Shown in pieces: positions 10,181-19,234 of a stretch of 64,000 nucleotides of DNA (positions within the stretch are counted from its first letter, which is position 1; every line of letters begins with the position of its first letter). Source of the stretch: Flavobacterium sp. TAB 87 (GTDB taxonomy: Bacteria > Bacteroidota > Bacteroidia > Flavobacteriales > Flavobacteriaceae); the NCBI RefSeq assembly GCF_001529295.1, contig NZ_LLWK01000036.1, positions 186,001 to 250,000 of the forward strand. Direction: 5' to 3'. The notes beneath the pieces are model-generated. The model had not been told where the DNA came from. It did not search any database and saw nothing but the letters and a program-made list of their open reading frames with translations. The position numbers and the translations under genes were made by a program.

Positions 10181-11725
10181 ATGGCTAACCATCAAAAAGA
10201 TTTTTTATTTGTATTGATAAAATCCCTCTCGAAATCTGAAAAAAGACAATTCAAAATTTTTGCAAGCCGATTAGAAACAAGTTCGAATACAAAATTTATT
10301 GAATTGTTTAACATTTTAGACAAGTCAGAAAACTATGATGAGAAGTTGATTTTAAAAAGTGGAAGTATAAAAAAAGTACAGCTATCTAACTTAAAATCAT
10401 ACTTATACAAACAAGTTTTAGTAAGTATCCGATTGAATATACCAAGTCAAAATGTTCGATATCAATTGCGCGAGCAGATGGATTTTGCAGGAATCTTATA
10501 CAATAAAGGACTTTACAGACAGAGTTTGAAAATTTTAGATAAGACTAAAATACAAGCTATGGAGCACGATGAGAAATACATGGCTTATGAAATTGTTGAA
10601 TTTGAAAAGCTGATTGAATCACAATATATTACTCGAAGTATTCAAGGACGAGCTGATGAATTAGTAGTTCAAGCCAAAGAATTGAATTATCGCAATACCA
10701 TTTCTAGTAAATTGTCGAATTTGTCTTTGCAATTGTACGGCATAATGCTAAAAACAGGTTACGTAAAAAATGACGAAGAATACCGTTATATAGATGATTA
10801 TTTTCAAAAACACATTTCTAAATTTGACGAGAATAAATTCGGATTTAGAGAGAAATATTGGTTTTATAATGCCAATTTGTGGCGCAGCTTTTTAGTTCAA
10901 GATTTTTTGGCTAGTTATAAATATGCCTACAAATGGGTGAATTTATTTTATGACAATCCGAATATGATTTATCAAAACCCAGTGTTTTTCTTAAAGGGAA
11001 ATCATTACTTTTTGGAATCATTATATATGTTAAAATACAAGTCGAACTTTAAAAAGTACTTGAATTTACTGGAGGAAACCATTAACGATCCAAAATTTCC
11101 AGTCAATGATAATGTCGCTTCTTTGTCCTTTCTGTATTTATACAACAACAAATTAAATCTTCATATTTTAGAAGCATCTTTCGAAGAAAGTGAATATTTG
11201 ATTCCTGAAATTTTAGAAAAAATTAAAATTCACAACGAGCACTTAGACGAGCATCACGAAATGATGTTCTACTATAAAATTGCTTGCATCTATTTTGGAA
11301 ATGAAAAATACAATGAGTCTATTTTTTATTTGGAGAAAATCATAAACAACAAGAATCTTTCGATGAGAGAAGATTTAATGTGTTTCTCTCGAATATTGTG
11401 TCTAATTGTCCATTATGAGTTAGGAAAAGATTACTACTTAGAAAATCAGTTAAAAAATACGTATAAATTTCTACTAAAGATGAACGACTTACATGAAGTT
11501 CAAAAAGAAATTATAAAGTTTTTAAAGAACTTGAATAACTTTTATCCAAGTGATATTAAAAAAGAATTCATTAAAATGAGAGAGCGATTTATTGAACTCG
11601 AAAAAAACACTTACGAAAAGCGGGCATTTTTATACTTAGATATTATTTCGTGGTTAGAAAGCAAAATAGATAATCGTAAAATTGCTGACATAATTAGAGA
11701 AAAAGGTAAATTAAATAGCCGCTAA
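10181..11725 (+). CDS. Conserved helical protein of unknown function
   Basis: 514 residues with no signal peptide or membrane segment. It is rich in Lys, Glu, Leu and Tyr, and largely helical by appearance, with a pattern of repeated helix pairs (for example MFYYKIACIYFGNEKYNESIFYLEKI near residues 365-390) that recalls TPR repeats. No catalytic motif is visible. It diverges from leuA across 150 bases and is followed by a strong terminator, so it is a single-gene unit. A role as a scaffold or regulator would be a guess. Confidence 0.8.
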   Translation: MANHQKDFLFVLIKSLSKSEKRQFKIFASRLETSSNTKFIELFNILDKSENYDEKLILKSGSIKKVQLSNLKSYLYKQVLVSIRLNIPSQNVRYQLREQMDFAGILYNKGLYRQSLKILDKTKIQAMEHDEKYMAYEIVEFEKLIESQYITRSIQGRADELVVQAKELNYRNTISSKLSNLSLQLYGIMLKTGYVKNDEEYRYIDDYFQKHISKFDENKFGFREKYWFYNANLWRSFLVQDFLASYKYAYKWVNLFYDNPNMIYQNPVFFLKGNHYFLESLYMLKYKSNFKKYLNLLEETINDPKFPVNDNVASLSFLYLYNNKLNLHILEASFEESEYLIPEILEKIKIHNEHLDEHHEMMFYYKIACIYFGNEKYNESIFYLEKIINNKNLSMREDLMCFSRILCLIVHYELGKDYYLENQLKNTYKFLLKMNDLHEVQKEIIKFLKNLNNFYPSDIKKEFIKMRERFIELEKNTYEKRAFLYLDIISWLESKIDNRKIADIIREKGKLNSR

Positions 11726-11757
11726 TTTTTCAGTCTAAAGGACTCAATTTTAAATAA

Positions 11758-11795
11758 ATGATTGTCTATTAAATTTAGACAATCATTTTTTTTTT
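11758..11795 (+). terminator. Rho-independent terminator
   Basis: Perfect 11-bp stem ATGATTGTCTA/TAGACAATCAT with a 7-base loop followed by nine or more T, 32 bases after the stop of the gene at 10181. Confidence 0.9.
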
Positions 11796-12106
11796 GGATC
11801 AATTCACTATTTAAATTTAGCACCTTCACTTTTACTCATCAGAACAACTAAAGCTGGCCACTGATTTTACATTTCAGTTAATCTACGCCGTAAATTAGAG
11901 TACTACCTCTAGTACGGATAATTATTATGAATTTTCCGTTGATATTAAGGAAATTGCCAGTAATCATTTACTCAAAACAATTACCTAGACAATAAAACGG
12001 ATGTAACTTCAACAAATAGAGCGACTTTTTATCTTTTGTTCCAAAATTTTGAAGAAAAAATCTAAAAAAGATCAAAATTATTTTTTAAACTTTCGTAAAA
12101 AGTCAT
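11796..12106. other. Intergenic region with no recognised feature
   Basis: Roughly 310 AT-rich bases between two terminators that point toward each other. I see no ORF of convincing composition, no RNA gene and no repeat. Confidence 0.5.
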
Positions 12107-12136
12107 AAAAAAAGCCCTTACATTTCTGTAAAGGCT
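12107..12136 (-). terminator. Terminator of the tRNA operon
   Basis: On the minus strand AGCCTTTACA, a GAAA loop and TGTAAGGGCT (one G-U pair) are followed by seven T, 13 bases after the tRNA-Arg 3' end. Confidence 0.9.
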
Positions 12137-12148
12137 TAATTATTATAG

Positions 12149-12222
12149 TGAACGCAGAAGGATTCGAACCTTCGACCGCCTGCTTAGAAGGCAGGTGCTC
12201 TATCCAACTGAGCTATGCGTCC
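12149..12222 (-). tRNA. tRNA-Arg (anticodon TCT)
   Basis: The minus strand folds as a cloverleaf: acceptor GGACGCA pairs with TGCGTTC (one G-U), the D-arm contains AGCTCAGTTGGATAGAGC, the anticodon loop CTTCTAA carries TCT, and the T-arm carries GGTTCGAATCC. The discriminator is A and CCA is not encoded. It is the last of three tRNAs transcribed together. Confidence 0.95.
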
Positions 12223-12262
12223 AATATTTCAAATATTAATTAGTATCCACTAATTATTGTAG

Positions 12263-12337
12263 TCGGGGTGGCAGGATTCGAACCTGCGGCCTCCTGCTCC
12301 CAAAGCAGGCGCGATAACCGGGCTACGCTACACCCCG
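12263..12337 (-). tRNA. tRNA-Pro (anticodon TGG)
   Basis: Acceptor CGGGGTG pairs fully with CACCCCG, the anticodon stem CCTGC/GCAGG encloses TTTGGGA with anticodon TGG, and the T-loop is TTCGAATC. The C at position 1 with discriminator A is typical of bacterial tRNA-Pro. It is the middle gene of the cluster. Confidence 0.95.
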
Positions 12338-12356
12338 TAAGGCAAAAAACTTGAAG

Positions 12357-12443
12357 CGGAGAGTAAGGGATTCGAACCCTTGGTACAGTTTCCCATACGC
12401 TTGTTTAGCAAACAAGTCCTTTCGGCCACTCAGGCAACTCTCC
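12357..12443 (-). tRNA. tRNA-Ser (anticodon GCT)
   Basis: A class II tRNA of 87 bases with a long variable arm. Acceptor GGAGAGT pairs with ACTCTCC, discriminator G is the serine identity base, and the anticodon stem CTTGT/ACAAG encloses the GCT anticodon. It is the first gene after the promoter at 12477-12508. Confidence 0.95.
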
Positions 12444-12476
12444 AAGCTCAAGGAAACTTGTCCTGTTTTGCGGTGG

Positions 12477-12508
12477 CAAAGGTATGACATCATTAGAGAA
12501 CTGACAAG
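12477..12508 (-). promoter_or_regulatory. Promoter of the Ser-Pro-Arg tRNA operon
   Basis: On the minus strand CTTG, a 20-base spacer and TACCTTTG match the Bacteroidota -33/-7 pattern. The -7 box ends 33 bases before tRNA-Ser. Confidence 0.75.
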
Positions 12509-12627
12509 TATTTTGATGCTTTTTTTTATATTATTTTGAGTTTAGATCTAAAAGACTTCACTATCAAATGAATAGAATTTATATTATTTTAAAATAAAAT
12601 TTTAAAATCGAATAGAAACCTCCAAAA

Positions 12628-12658
12628 TTTGAATATCTACAAATAAACAGTAAATTTG
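12628..12658 (+). promoter_or_regulatory. Promoter of the thiolase gene
   Basis: TTTG (12628-12631), a 19-base spacer and TAAATTTG (12651-12658) match the Bacteroidota promoter consensus exactly. The predicted start lies about 20 bases before the ATG at 12683. Confidence 0.8.
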
Positions 12659-12682
12659 CTATACTAATCAAATACACAGAAA

Positions 12683-13861
12683 ATGAACAAAAGAGTTGTT
12701 ATCGTTTCTGCCGTTAGAACACCTATCGGAAGTTTCATGGGAAGTTTATCTACAGTTTCAGCACCAAAATTAGGAGCTGCTGCCATTAAAGGCGCATTAG
12801 ACAAAATAAAATTAGATCCAAAATTAGTCGACGAAGTATACATGGGTAATGTGGTACAAGCTGGAGTTGGTCAAGCACCAGCGCGCCAAGCTGCCATTTA
12901 CGCCGGTTTGTCTGAAAACGTTGCTTGTACTACTATTAATAAAGTTTGTGCCTCTGGAATGAAGTCAGTGATGTTAGGCGCTCAAGCGATTGCTTGCGGT
13001 GATGCCGAAATTGTGATTGCCGGGGGAATGGAGAACATGAGCCAAATTCCGCATTATCTACACCTTCGTAACGGAACAAAGTTTGGTCCTGCAACTATGG
13101 TTGACGGAATGCAAAAAGATGGCTTAACAGATGCTTACGACAACAACGCAATGGGAGTTTGCGCTGATATGTGTGCTAGCGAATATCAAATATCTAGAGA
13201 AGACCAAGATAATTACGCTATTCAGTCTTACGAGAGAAGTGCTAAAGCTTGGGAGGATGGTAAATTTGATAACGAAATTACACCTGTTGAAGTACCTCAA
13301 AGACGTGGAGAACCAATTATTGTTTCAAAAGACGAAGAATATACCAATGTTAAATTAGACAAAATACCTTCATTAAATGCTGTATTCACTAAAGACGGAA
13401 CAGTAACTGCTGCAAATGCGTCTACCATAAATGATGGTGCTGCTGCTTTGGTTTTAATGAGTGAAGAAAAAGCAAAATCTTTAGGCCTAAGAGCACTAGC
13501 CTATATTAATGGCTATGCAGATGCTGCTCAAGAACCAAAATGGTTTACAACAAGTCCAGCAAAAGCGCTTCCAAAAGCATTGGATAAAGCAGGAATTTCA
13601 ATTAGTGACGTAGATTATTTCGAATTTAACGAAGCTTTTGCAGTAGTTGGTTTAGCAAATTCAAAAATACTTGAATTAGAGAACAACAAAGTTAATGTTA
13701 ACGGTGGAGCAGTTTCTTTAGGTCATCCACTTGGATGTTCAGGAGCGAGAATTATTGTTACCTTAATAAATGTTTTAGAACAAAATAACGCAAAAATTGG
13801 AGCAGCGGCCATTTGCAATGGTGGTGGTGGTGCTTCGGCAATTGTCATAGAAAGAGCTTAA
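12683..13861 (+). CDS. Acetyl-CoA C-acetyltransferase (thiolase)
   Basis: Thiolase that joins or cleaves acyl-CoA units. It has 392 residues, standard for the family. The nucleophile is Cys89 in NKVCASGMKSVMLGAQ, the catalytic His is near residue 348 in GGAVSLGHPLGCSGAR, and the second Cys is near residue 379 in CNGGGGASA. The sequence resembles biosynthetic acetoacetyl-CoA thiolases (AtoB/PhaA type) more than FadA, but substrate range cannot be fixed from sequence. It has its own promoter and terminator. Confidence 0.93.
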   Translation: MNKRVVIVSAVRTPIGSFMGSLSTVSAPKLGAAAIKGALDKIKLDPKLVDEVYMGNVVQAGVGQAPARQAAIYAGLSENVACTTINKVCASGMKSVMLGAQAIACGDAEIVIAGGMENMSQIPHYLHLRNGTKFGPATMVDGMQKDGLTDAYDNNAMGVCADMCASEYQISREDQDNYAIQSYERSAKAWEDGKFDNEITPVEVPQRRGEPIIVSKDEEYTNVKLDKIPSLNAVFTKDGTVTAANASTINDGAAALVLMSEEKAKSLGLRALAYINGYADAAQEPKWFTTSPAKALPKALDKAGISISDVDYFEFNEAFAVVGLANSKILELENNKVNVNGGAVSLGHPLGCSGARIIVTLINVLEQNNAKIGAAAICNGGGGASAIVIERA

Positions 13862-13868
13862 ATTACTT

Positions 13869-13909
13869 TTTAGCGTTATGTAGACAATGTACATAGCGCT
13901 AAATTTTTT
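13869..13909 (+). terminator. Terminator of the thiolase gene
   Basis: A 14-bp stem (TTTAGCGTTATGTA with TACATAGCGCTAAA, one wobble pair) and a 7-base loop are followed by six T. It starts 7 bases after the stop codon. Confidence 0.9.
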
Positions 13910-13927
13910 AACTAATAAATTACATAA

Positions 13928-14689
13928 ATGTTCGGAATTTGCAACCTTGCCATAGTGCCCGTACGATTTGAACCTAGTGATAGAAGCGAAATAATTACAC
14001 AGCTTTTATTTGGTGAACATATAGAAATTTTAGAGCGAGACAAGCAATGGGCGCGAATAAAAATTCAGTTTGATGGTTACGAGGGTTGGGTAGATTCGAA
14101 GCAATTTCAAATTATTTCCGAAGAAAACTTTAAGCAATTAAGTGAAGAATCAATTATTTTAAATGCTGATTTAATTGACTATATTACTGCTCCAGATAAT
14201 TTATTATTACCCATTCCGTTAGGAGCTTCTCTATCTTTTTTAAATAATAGTGAAATTAATACCGCTAATTTTGAATTTGAAGGAACACGAACAAGCGGAA
14301 TAAAAGCAAAAAGCAACTTAATTAATACTGCGTTTATGTATTTAAACGCGCCTTATCTTTGGGGCGGAAAAACACCTTTTGGTATTGACTGTTCTGGTTT
14401 TACACAAATGGTTTACAAGCTAAATGGATACAAATTACAGCGCGATGCCTCGCAACAAGCACGTGAAGGAGAACCTTTGAGTTTTATTGAAGAAAGTGAA
14501 GCAGGTGATTTAGCTTTTTTTGATAATGATGAAGGAAATATTATCCATGTGGGTATTATAATGGATAATAATTACATCATTCATGCCAGTGGTAAAGTTC
14601 GTATTGACCGTTTGGATCATTTAGGTATTTACAATCCGGAAATTAATAAGCACACGCACAAATTAAGAGTAATTAAAAAAATAATTTAA
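13928..14689 (+). CDS. NlpC/P60 family cell-wall peptidase with SH3b domain
   Basis: Predicted gamma-D-glutamyl-diamino acid endopeptidase acting on peptidoglycan peptides. Residues 1-60 form an SH3b domain (PVRFEPSDRSEIITQLLFG ... GYEGWVDSKQF). The C-terminal half is the NlpC/P60 papain-like fold with Cys near 155 (GIDCSGFTQMVY), His near 208 (IIHVGIIMD) and the third polar residue in IIHASGKVRID. The 253 residues resemble YkfC-type enzymes. No signal peptide is visible, so it may act on recycled muropeptides in the cytoplasm or be exported by another route. Confidence 0.9.
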   Translation: MFGICNLAIVPVRFEPSDRSEIITQLLFGEHIEILERDKQWARIKIQFDGYEGWVDSKQFQIISEENFKQLSEESIILNADLIDYITAPDNLLLPIPLGASLSFLNNSEINTANFEFEGTRTSGIKAKSNLINTAFMYLNAPYLWGGKTPFGIDCSGFTQMVYKLNGYKLQRDASQQAREGEPLSFIEESEAGDLAFFDNDEGNIIHVGIIMDNNYIIHASGKVRIDRLDHLGIYNPEINKHTHKLRVIKKII

Positions 14690-14933
14690 TTCTGACTTAA
14701 AGTGAAATTCTAACAATTTATACTATCAGAATCTATTTTACTTTTTAACTACTTGATTATGTTATTTTTTTATTCCTATAAATACGACCGTCGTCGAATA
14801 AAAAATAAGTAGTTCTAAAAGTAGTAATTTCTACTACTTCAAAACTTATCAATTTTAAAAGTTTAGCACTTTTAAACTATCTTTTAAATACCTTAGCGCA
14901 AAAACCTTCTTTTACTAAATAATCTTTTTCAAA

Positions 14934-16205
14934 ATGGCAGAGCAGTCTTCAATTCAATGTCCTAATTGCGGCACAACAATCGATGTTAATGATATTTTAA
15001 AGCACCAGCTTGAAGATAGTATCCGAAAAGAGTACCAGCAAAAAGCAACTATTCAAGCCAAAGAATTAGCACATAAAAACGAGCAATTTGAAAAAGCTAA
15101 ATTGGAATTTGAAGCCAAAAAGAAGCATGAAAACGAACTTTTTGCAGAACGCTTAGAGCGTGAAAAAAAATTGGCAGAAAAAGAGATTACCGAAAAAATA
15201 AAAACAAAACTCAATGACGAAAATAAAGACCTTTTGTCATTGATGGAAAAAGAACTTTCGGAAAAATCAGCAAAAATCAGAGAGCTTAATAAAATGGAAG
15301 GCGAAATTGCTAAACTGCAACGTGAAAAGTTGGAAATGAAAGATGCAATCCAGGCAGAAGCAGAAAAACAACTGAATTTGACTTTAGTTTTAGAACGCGA
15401 AAAAATTAGAAAACAAGAAGACGATAAAAACGAACTAAAATTTAAGGAACTACAAAAGCAGCTTGAAGAACAGAAAAAGTTAACCGAAGAAATGAAACGC
15501 AAGCAAGAGCAAGGTTCAATGCAACTGCAAGGCGAAATAATGGAGCTTGCAATTGAAGAATGGTTGGCGAATAACTTTCCTTTGGATAGTATTGACGAGA
15601 TAAAAAAAGGAGCTAATGGCGCCGATTGCTTGCAGATTGTAAATACTCGTGAACTTCAAAATTGTGGTTCTATTTATTATGAGAGTAAACGAACCAAAGC
15701 CTTTCAACCAGCTTGGATTGAAAAATTCAAAAATGATATTCGCGATAAAAAAGCAAACATTGGCGTTTTAGTCACCGAAGTTATGCCAAGCGGAATGGAT
15801 CGAATGGGAATGCGCGATGGTATTTGGATTTGTACTTACGACGAATTTAAAGGTTTGAGTAATGTCTTGCGACAATCATTAATTCAGGTCAGTCAAGCAG
15901 TGCAAGCGCAAGAAAATAAAGGAGATAAAATGGCAATGCTATATGACTTCTTAACCAGTAACGAATTTCGTTTGCAAATTGAAGGAATTGTCGAAGGATT
16001 TACTCAGATGCAATCGGATCTAGATTCTGAAAAAAGAGCAATGCAACGCATTTGGAAACAAAGAGAAAAACAAATTGAAAAAGTGGTGAGTAATACATTA
16101 GGAATGTACGGCTCTATTCGAGGTATTGCAGGAAATGCAGTGCAAACCGTTCGGGCATTAGAATTGGATTTTATTGAAGATGAACCGGTTCCCGAATTAG
16201 AGTAA
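14934..16205 (+). CDS. DUF2130 domain protein with zinc ribbon and coiled coil
   Basis: 423 residues. It starts with a short zinc-ribbon-like motif (IQCPNCGTTIDV), followed by a long charged coiled coil (about residues 30-200, rich in Glu, Lys and Gln), then the globular DUF2130 domain with YYESKRTKAFQPAWIEKFKNDI, a pattern reminiscent of restriction-endonuclease-like folds. The function is not established, and a nucleic-acid-associated role is inference. It is preceded by 244 bases with several small hairpins and followed by a bidirectional terminator. Confidence 0.85.
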   Translation: MAEQSSIQCPNCGTTIDVNDILKHQLEDSIRKEYQQKATIQAKELAHKNEQFEKAKLEFEAKKKHENELFAERLEREKKLAEKEITEKIKTKLNDENKDLLSLMEKELSEKSAKIRELNKMEGEIAKLQREKLEMKDAIQAEAEKQLNLTLVLEREKIRKQEDDKNELKFKELQKQLEEQKKLTEEMKRKQEQGSMQLQGEIMELAIEEWLANNFPLDSIDEIKKGANGADCLQIVNTRELQNCGSIYYESKRTKAFQPAWIEKFKNDIRDKKANIGVLVTEVMPSGMDRMGMRDGIWICTYDEFKGLSNVLRQSLIQVSQAVQAQENKGDKMAMLYDFLTSNEFRLQIEGIVEGFTQMQSDLDSEKRAMQRIWKQREKQIEKVVSNTLGMYGSIRGIAGNAVQTVRALELDFIEDEPVPELE

Positions 16206-16221
16206 CAGCTAAAAATTAAAA

Positions 16222-16262
16222 CAAAAAAACTCTTACTTTTAAATAAGTAAGAGTTTTTTTTT
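16222..16262. terminator. Bidirectional terminator between DUF2130 gene and agmatine deiminase
   Basis: Perfect 11-bp stem AACTCTTACTT/AAGTAAGAGTT, with a run of at least seven T on each strand, between two convergent genes. Confidence 0.92.
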
Positions 16263-16282
16263 ATGAGTTTTCAAAAATTTTA

Positions 16283-17323
16283 TTATTCTGGAATTTGCTG
16301 GCTCAAGCAATGTAAGGTACCAAATCCCCATATTAAATCTACTGCACTAATCCCGATTACTTCTCTATCTGGAAAACATTCTGCTAAAATATTTAGAGCT
16401 ACTCTATCATTAGCATCATTGAAAGTGGGAACCAAAACGCATTTATTCAAAATTAAAAAGTTAGCATAACTCGCTGGTAAAATTAATTCCTCAAATTCAA
16501 TTGGTTTTGGCATTGGCAGCGTCACAATTACAGGTGATTTTCCGTTTTCTAACTTTGCATTTTGCAAACGCTTTAAATTATCTTGCAATGGTGCATAATT
16601 CGGATCATTTTTGTTGGTTTCTATAATGGTAACAATGGTATCTTCATTTATAAAACGGCATAAGTCGTCAATATGCCCGTGGGTGTCGTCGCCTTTTACT
16701 CCGTCTCCTAACCATATCACATTGGTTATACCTAAATATTCTTTAAAAACTGCTTCGTAGTCTTCTTTGGTAAAATTAGGATTACGAACCTGAATTGCTG
16801 GATCCATCAAACATTCTTCCGATGTTAATAATGTTCCTCTACCATTTACATCAATAGCGCCACCTTCTACAATAACTGGTTTTCCCTTATAAATAACTTG
16901 CGTTAATGGGATATCAAGATGTGTAGCAATTTTTAAAGGCACTCCCCTATCCAACTGATAATTTTTATATTTTGCCCAACCATTAAAATTAAAATTGAGT
17001 GCTTCTCTTTCTTTTCCGTTGTAAACCACAATTGGCCCCGAATCACGCATCCAACTTCTATTGGTTTTATGAATTACAAACTCAACATTTGATAAAGCTA
17101 CATGCGCTCTTTCTAACATATCAGTTACTTTATCTTGTTGCTTTTGATCGACAACAACCAAAAATACCGTTTCATAACTCGCAACCTTTTTTATAAACTC
17201 TACAAAAGCCCACTGTACCGCCTCGTATTTTCCTGGCCAATCGGTACCATTATAAGGAAAACATAAAACGATTCCTTGTTGTTTTTCCCACTCTGCCGGA
17301 AACCTTCTTGTATTTGATGTCAT
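16283..17323 (-). CDS. Agmatine deiminase / peptidylarginine deiminase family
   Basis: Amidinotransferase-fold hydrolase that most likely converts agmatine to N-carbamoylputrescine. It has 346 residues, the usual length. The N-terminus has the family pattern FPAEWEKQQGIVLCFP. Catalytic acid and His appear in GDDTHGHIDDLCRF, and the nucleophile is Cys339 in LHCLSQQIPE at the extreme C-terminus. No N-carbamoylputrescine amidase gene is adjacent in this window. The start ATG lies 28 bases after a consensus -7 box. Confidence 0.9.
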   Translation of the reverse strand: MTSNTRRFPAEWEKQQGIVLCFPYNGTDWPGKYEAVQWAFVEFIKKVASYETVFLVVVDQKQQDKVTDMLERAHVALSNVEFVIHKTNRSWMRDSGPIVVYNGKEREALNFNFNGWAKYKNYQLDRGVPLKIATHLDIPLTQVIYKGKPVIVEGGAIDVNGRGTLLTSEECLMDPAIQVRNPNFTKEDYEAVFKEYLGITNVIWLGDGVKGDDTHGHIDDLCRFINEDTIVTIIETNKNDPNYAPLQDNLKRLQNAKLENGKSPVIVTLPMPKPIEFEELILPASYANFLILNKCVLVPTFNDANDRVALNILAECFPDREVIGISAVDLIWGFGTLHCLSQQIPE

Positions 17324-17855
17324 ATATAGGTGATAAAATTATAAAGTGTACAAAGATATGCATTCGTATGAGATTTAAAAGCGATAACGATAGGTCATCT
17401 TTTATACTTATGTTAAGTTAATAAAAGCAAAAGGAATAGCTGTAAAAAAAATCTAATTTAGAAAAATTACAATAAAATTGGAAAGGACTGTTGTAATTGC
17501 GTTTTATACTGTACTCTATGGTCGATTTCAAGACTACATTTGAAAAAAAGCAAAATCGCAACAATAAAATCTCTGATTTTGCGTTTAAAAACCTTTATTT
17601 TATAATAAGTTTAAACCTACAAATTAAAAAAAATTGTATTATTTTTTGTTAAAGTAAAAATCAGTTTTTAACAATTTCGATTAACAACAAATCTTGTTTA
17701 TTATTAGTCTAATTAGCTCGTACCCTACTAATATAAAACCAATTACATAAATTAAAAGAGTAAAAAACAAAGTAAAATATTGTTAAAATTACGATAAGAT
17801 TAACACTGAAGTCCCGTAAACATGGGAATTATGTAATCAGATATACAACTATCAA
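17324..17855. other. Long intergenic region with a -7-like element and hairpins
   Basis: Over 500 bases without a gene. A plus-strand TACATTTG lies at 17535-17542, followed at once by two inverted repeats: GCAAAATC/GATTTTGC (17550-17582) and GTTTAAA/TTTAAAC (17583-17616). They could belong to a small RNA, but no T-run marks an end. Further right are a TCCC/GGGA hairpin near 17811-17826 and the ompA promoter. Confidence 0.4.
17351..17358 (-). promoter_or_regulatory. Promoter -7 box of agmatine deiminase
   Basis: TATCTTTG on the minus strand matches TAnnTTTG exactly, 27 bases before the ATG. Only a T-rich -33 is seen. Confidence 0.55.
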
Positions 17856-17869
17856 TTGAACTCATTGCC

Positions 17870-17877
17870 TATATTTG
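17870..17877 (+). promoter_or_regulatory. Promoter -7 box of the OmpA-family gene
   Basis: TATATTTG matches the consensus. It lies 53 bases before the ATG at 17931 and inside the upstream in-frame extension, which argues that the ATG at 17931 is the true start. Confidence 0.6.
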
Positions 17878-17930
17878 TCAAACATTTTAAAAACAGAAAC
17901 ACTTACAAAAATCAAATTAAAATTAATATC

Positions 17931-19184
17931 ATGAAAAAACAGTTAGCATCATTATCAATTATATTTATGTCTTTTGCGGCTAATGCGCAAGAAGCTACAC
18001 CGGTTGCAATTAACATGGCTCCAGAAAAATCGTACGACAGATGGTCTATCGAACTTAATGGTGGTTTAAACAAACCAACTAGAGCAATGACTCCTGGTTA
18101 CTCAACTTCAACACTTAGCCCTTTTCATGCAGATTTAGGTGTTAGATATATGTTTAATCCAAAAGTAGGTTTAAAATTAGACTTTGGATATGATGAATTT
18201 CAAGAAAGAGACAATACTGCTTCTTTCGACTCAAAATACATGAGAACAAGTTTACAAGGGGTTGTAAACTTAGGTAGAGTTTTAGATTTTGAAACATGGA
18301 CTAATACATTAGGTTTATTAGCTCACGGTGGATTTGGAGTATCTCAATTACAATCAGAAAATGGTTTTAATGGAAAAGACTACATGAGCCATGGAATAAT
18401 GGGAATGACAGGTCAAATCAAATTAAGCAACAGTGTTGTTTTAACAGGAGACATTACTGGAATCGTTCACGGTCAACAACAAAACAATTTTGACGGAATG
18501 GGACAAACAACTTCTAGTTCTTTTGACGGAGTTTTATTGAACGGTTCTGTTGGTTTAACATTTTACTTAGGTAAAAACGAGAAACATGCAGATTGGTTCA
18601 TAGAAGATAAAACTAGTGAATTAGAATATAGAGTAGGTTTGATCGAAACAGGTCTTGTTGATTCTGATAAAGATGGTGTTGCTGATCTATATGATTTAGA
18701 GCCAAACACTATTGCTGGAGTTGCTGTTAATACTAAAGGACAAGCTATTGATACTAATCAAAACGGTGTTCCAGACGAATTAGAAAGCTATTTAGAAGCA
18801 ACTTACGGTCAAAAAGGTAGTGTTGCTACAAATGGAACTGTAGAGCAATTAATTAATGATGGTTATGTAAATGTATATTTTGACTTTAATTCGTCAAAAC
18901 CAACAAATGCTTCATTATCAGGTGTTGATTTCTTAGTAAAATATATGAAAAACAATCCTTCTAAATCTGCAGACATCATTGGATACTCTGACGAAATTGG
19001 AAACTCTGATTATAACCAACAATTGTCTCTAAGAAGAGCAGAAGCGGTTAAAAATGTAGTTACAAGTGCAGGAATTGATGCTTCAAGATTAAACGTTATT
19101 GCTAACGGTGAAGATTCTTCAGTAAACAAAAACTCAGCAGAAGCTAGACAAATTGTAAGAAGAGTTACTTTTAAAGTAAAATAA
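17931..19184 (+). CDS. OmpA family outer-membrane protein
   Basis: 417 residues. The signal peptide MKKQLASLSIIFMSFAANA is followed by an N-terminal beta-barrel region (about residues 20-215), an Asp-rich calcium-binding TSP3-like segment (DSDKDGVADLYDLEPNT), and a C-terminal OmpA peptidoglycan-binding domain (VNVYFDFNSSKPTNASLSGV ... LSLRRAEAV, about residues 310-417). It likely anchors the outer membrane to the wall. An in-frame TTG at 17856 would place the signal peptide internally, so the ATG at 17931 is preferred. A terminator follows. Confidence 0.93.
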   Translation: MKKQLASLSIIFMSFAANAQEATPVAINMAPEKSYDRWSIELNGGLNKPTRAMTPGYSTSTLSPFHADLGVRYMFNPKVGLKLDFGYDEFQERDNTASFDSKYMRTSLQGVVNLGRVLDFETWTNTLGLLAHGGFGVSQLQSENGFNGKDYMSHGIMGMTGQIKLSNSVVLTGDITGIVHGQQQNNFDGMGQTTSSSFDGVLLNGSVGLTFYLGKNEKHADWFIEDKTSELEYRVGLIETGLVDSDKDGVADLYDLEPNTIAGVAVNTKGQAIDTNQNGVPDELESYLEATYGQKGSVATNGTVEQLINDGYVNVYFDFNSSKPTNASLSGVDFLVKYMKNNPSKSADIIGYSDEIGNSDYNQQLSLRRAEAVKNVVTSAGIDASRLNVIANGEDSSVNKNSAEARQIVRRVTFKVK

Positions 19185-19234
19185 TACAATCGAAATACTG
19201 ATACTGTCTTAAACATAGTGTCACTTTAAAAAAT

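Noticed and set aside
12149..12443. tRNA cluster as an integration site
   Set aside because: No integrase, no duplicated tRNA end and no change of base composition on either side.
12351..12539. Plus-strand 62-codon ORF
   Set aside because: It is antisense to tRNA-Ser and its promoter; the encoded residues (RVRDSNPWYSFPYACLANKS) are the usual translation artefact of a tRNA gene.
15053..15502. Minus-strand 149-codon ORF rich in Ser, Phe and Cys
   Set aside because: Antisense to the Lys/Glu-rich coiled coil of the DUF2130 gene; such composition arises from the reverse of GAA/AAA-rich coding sequence.
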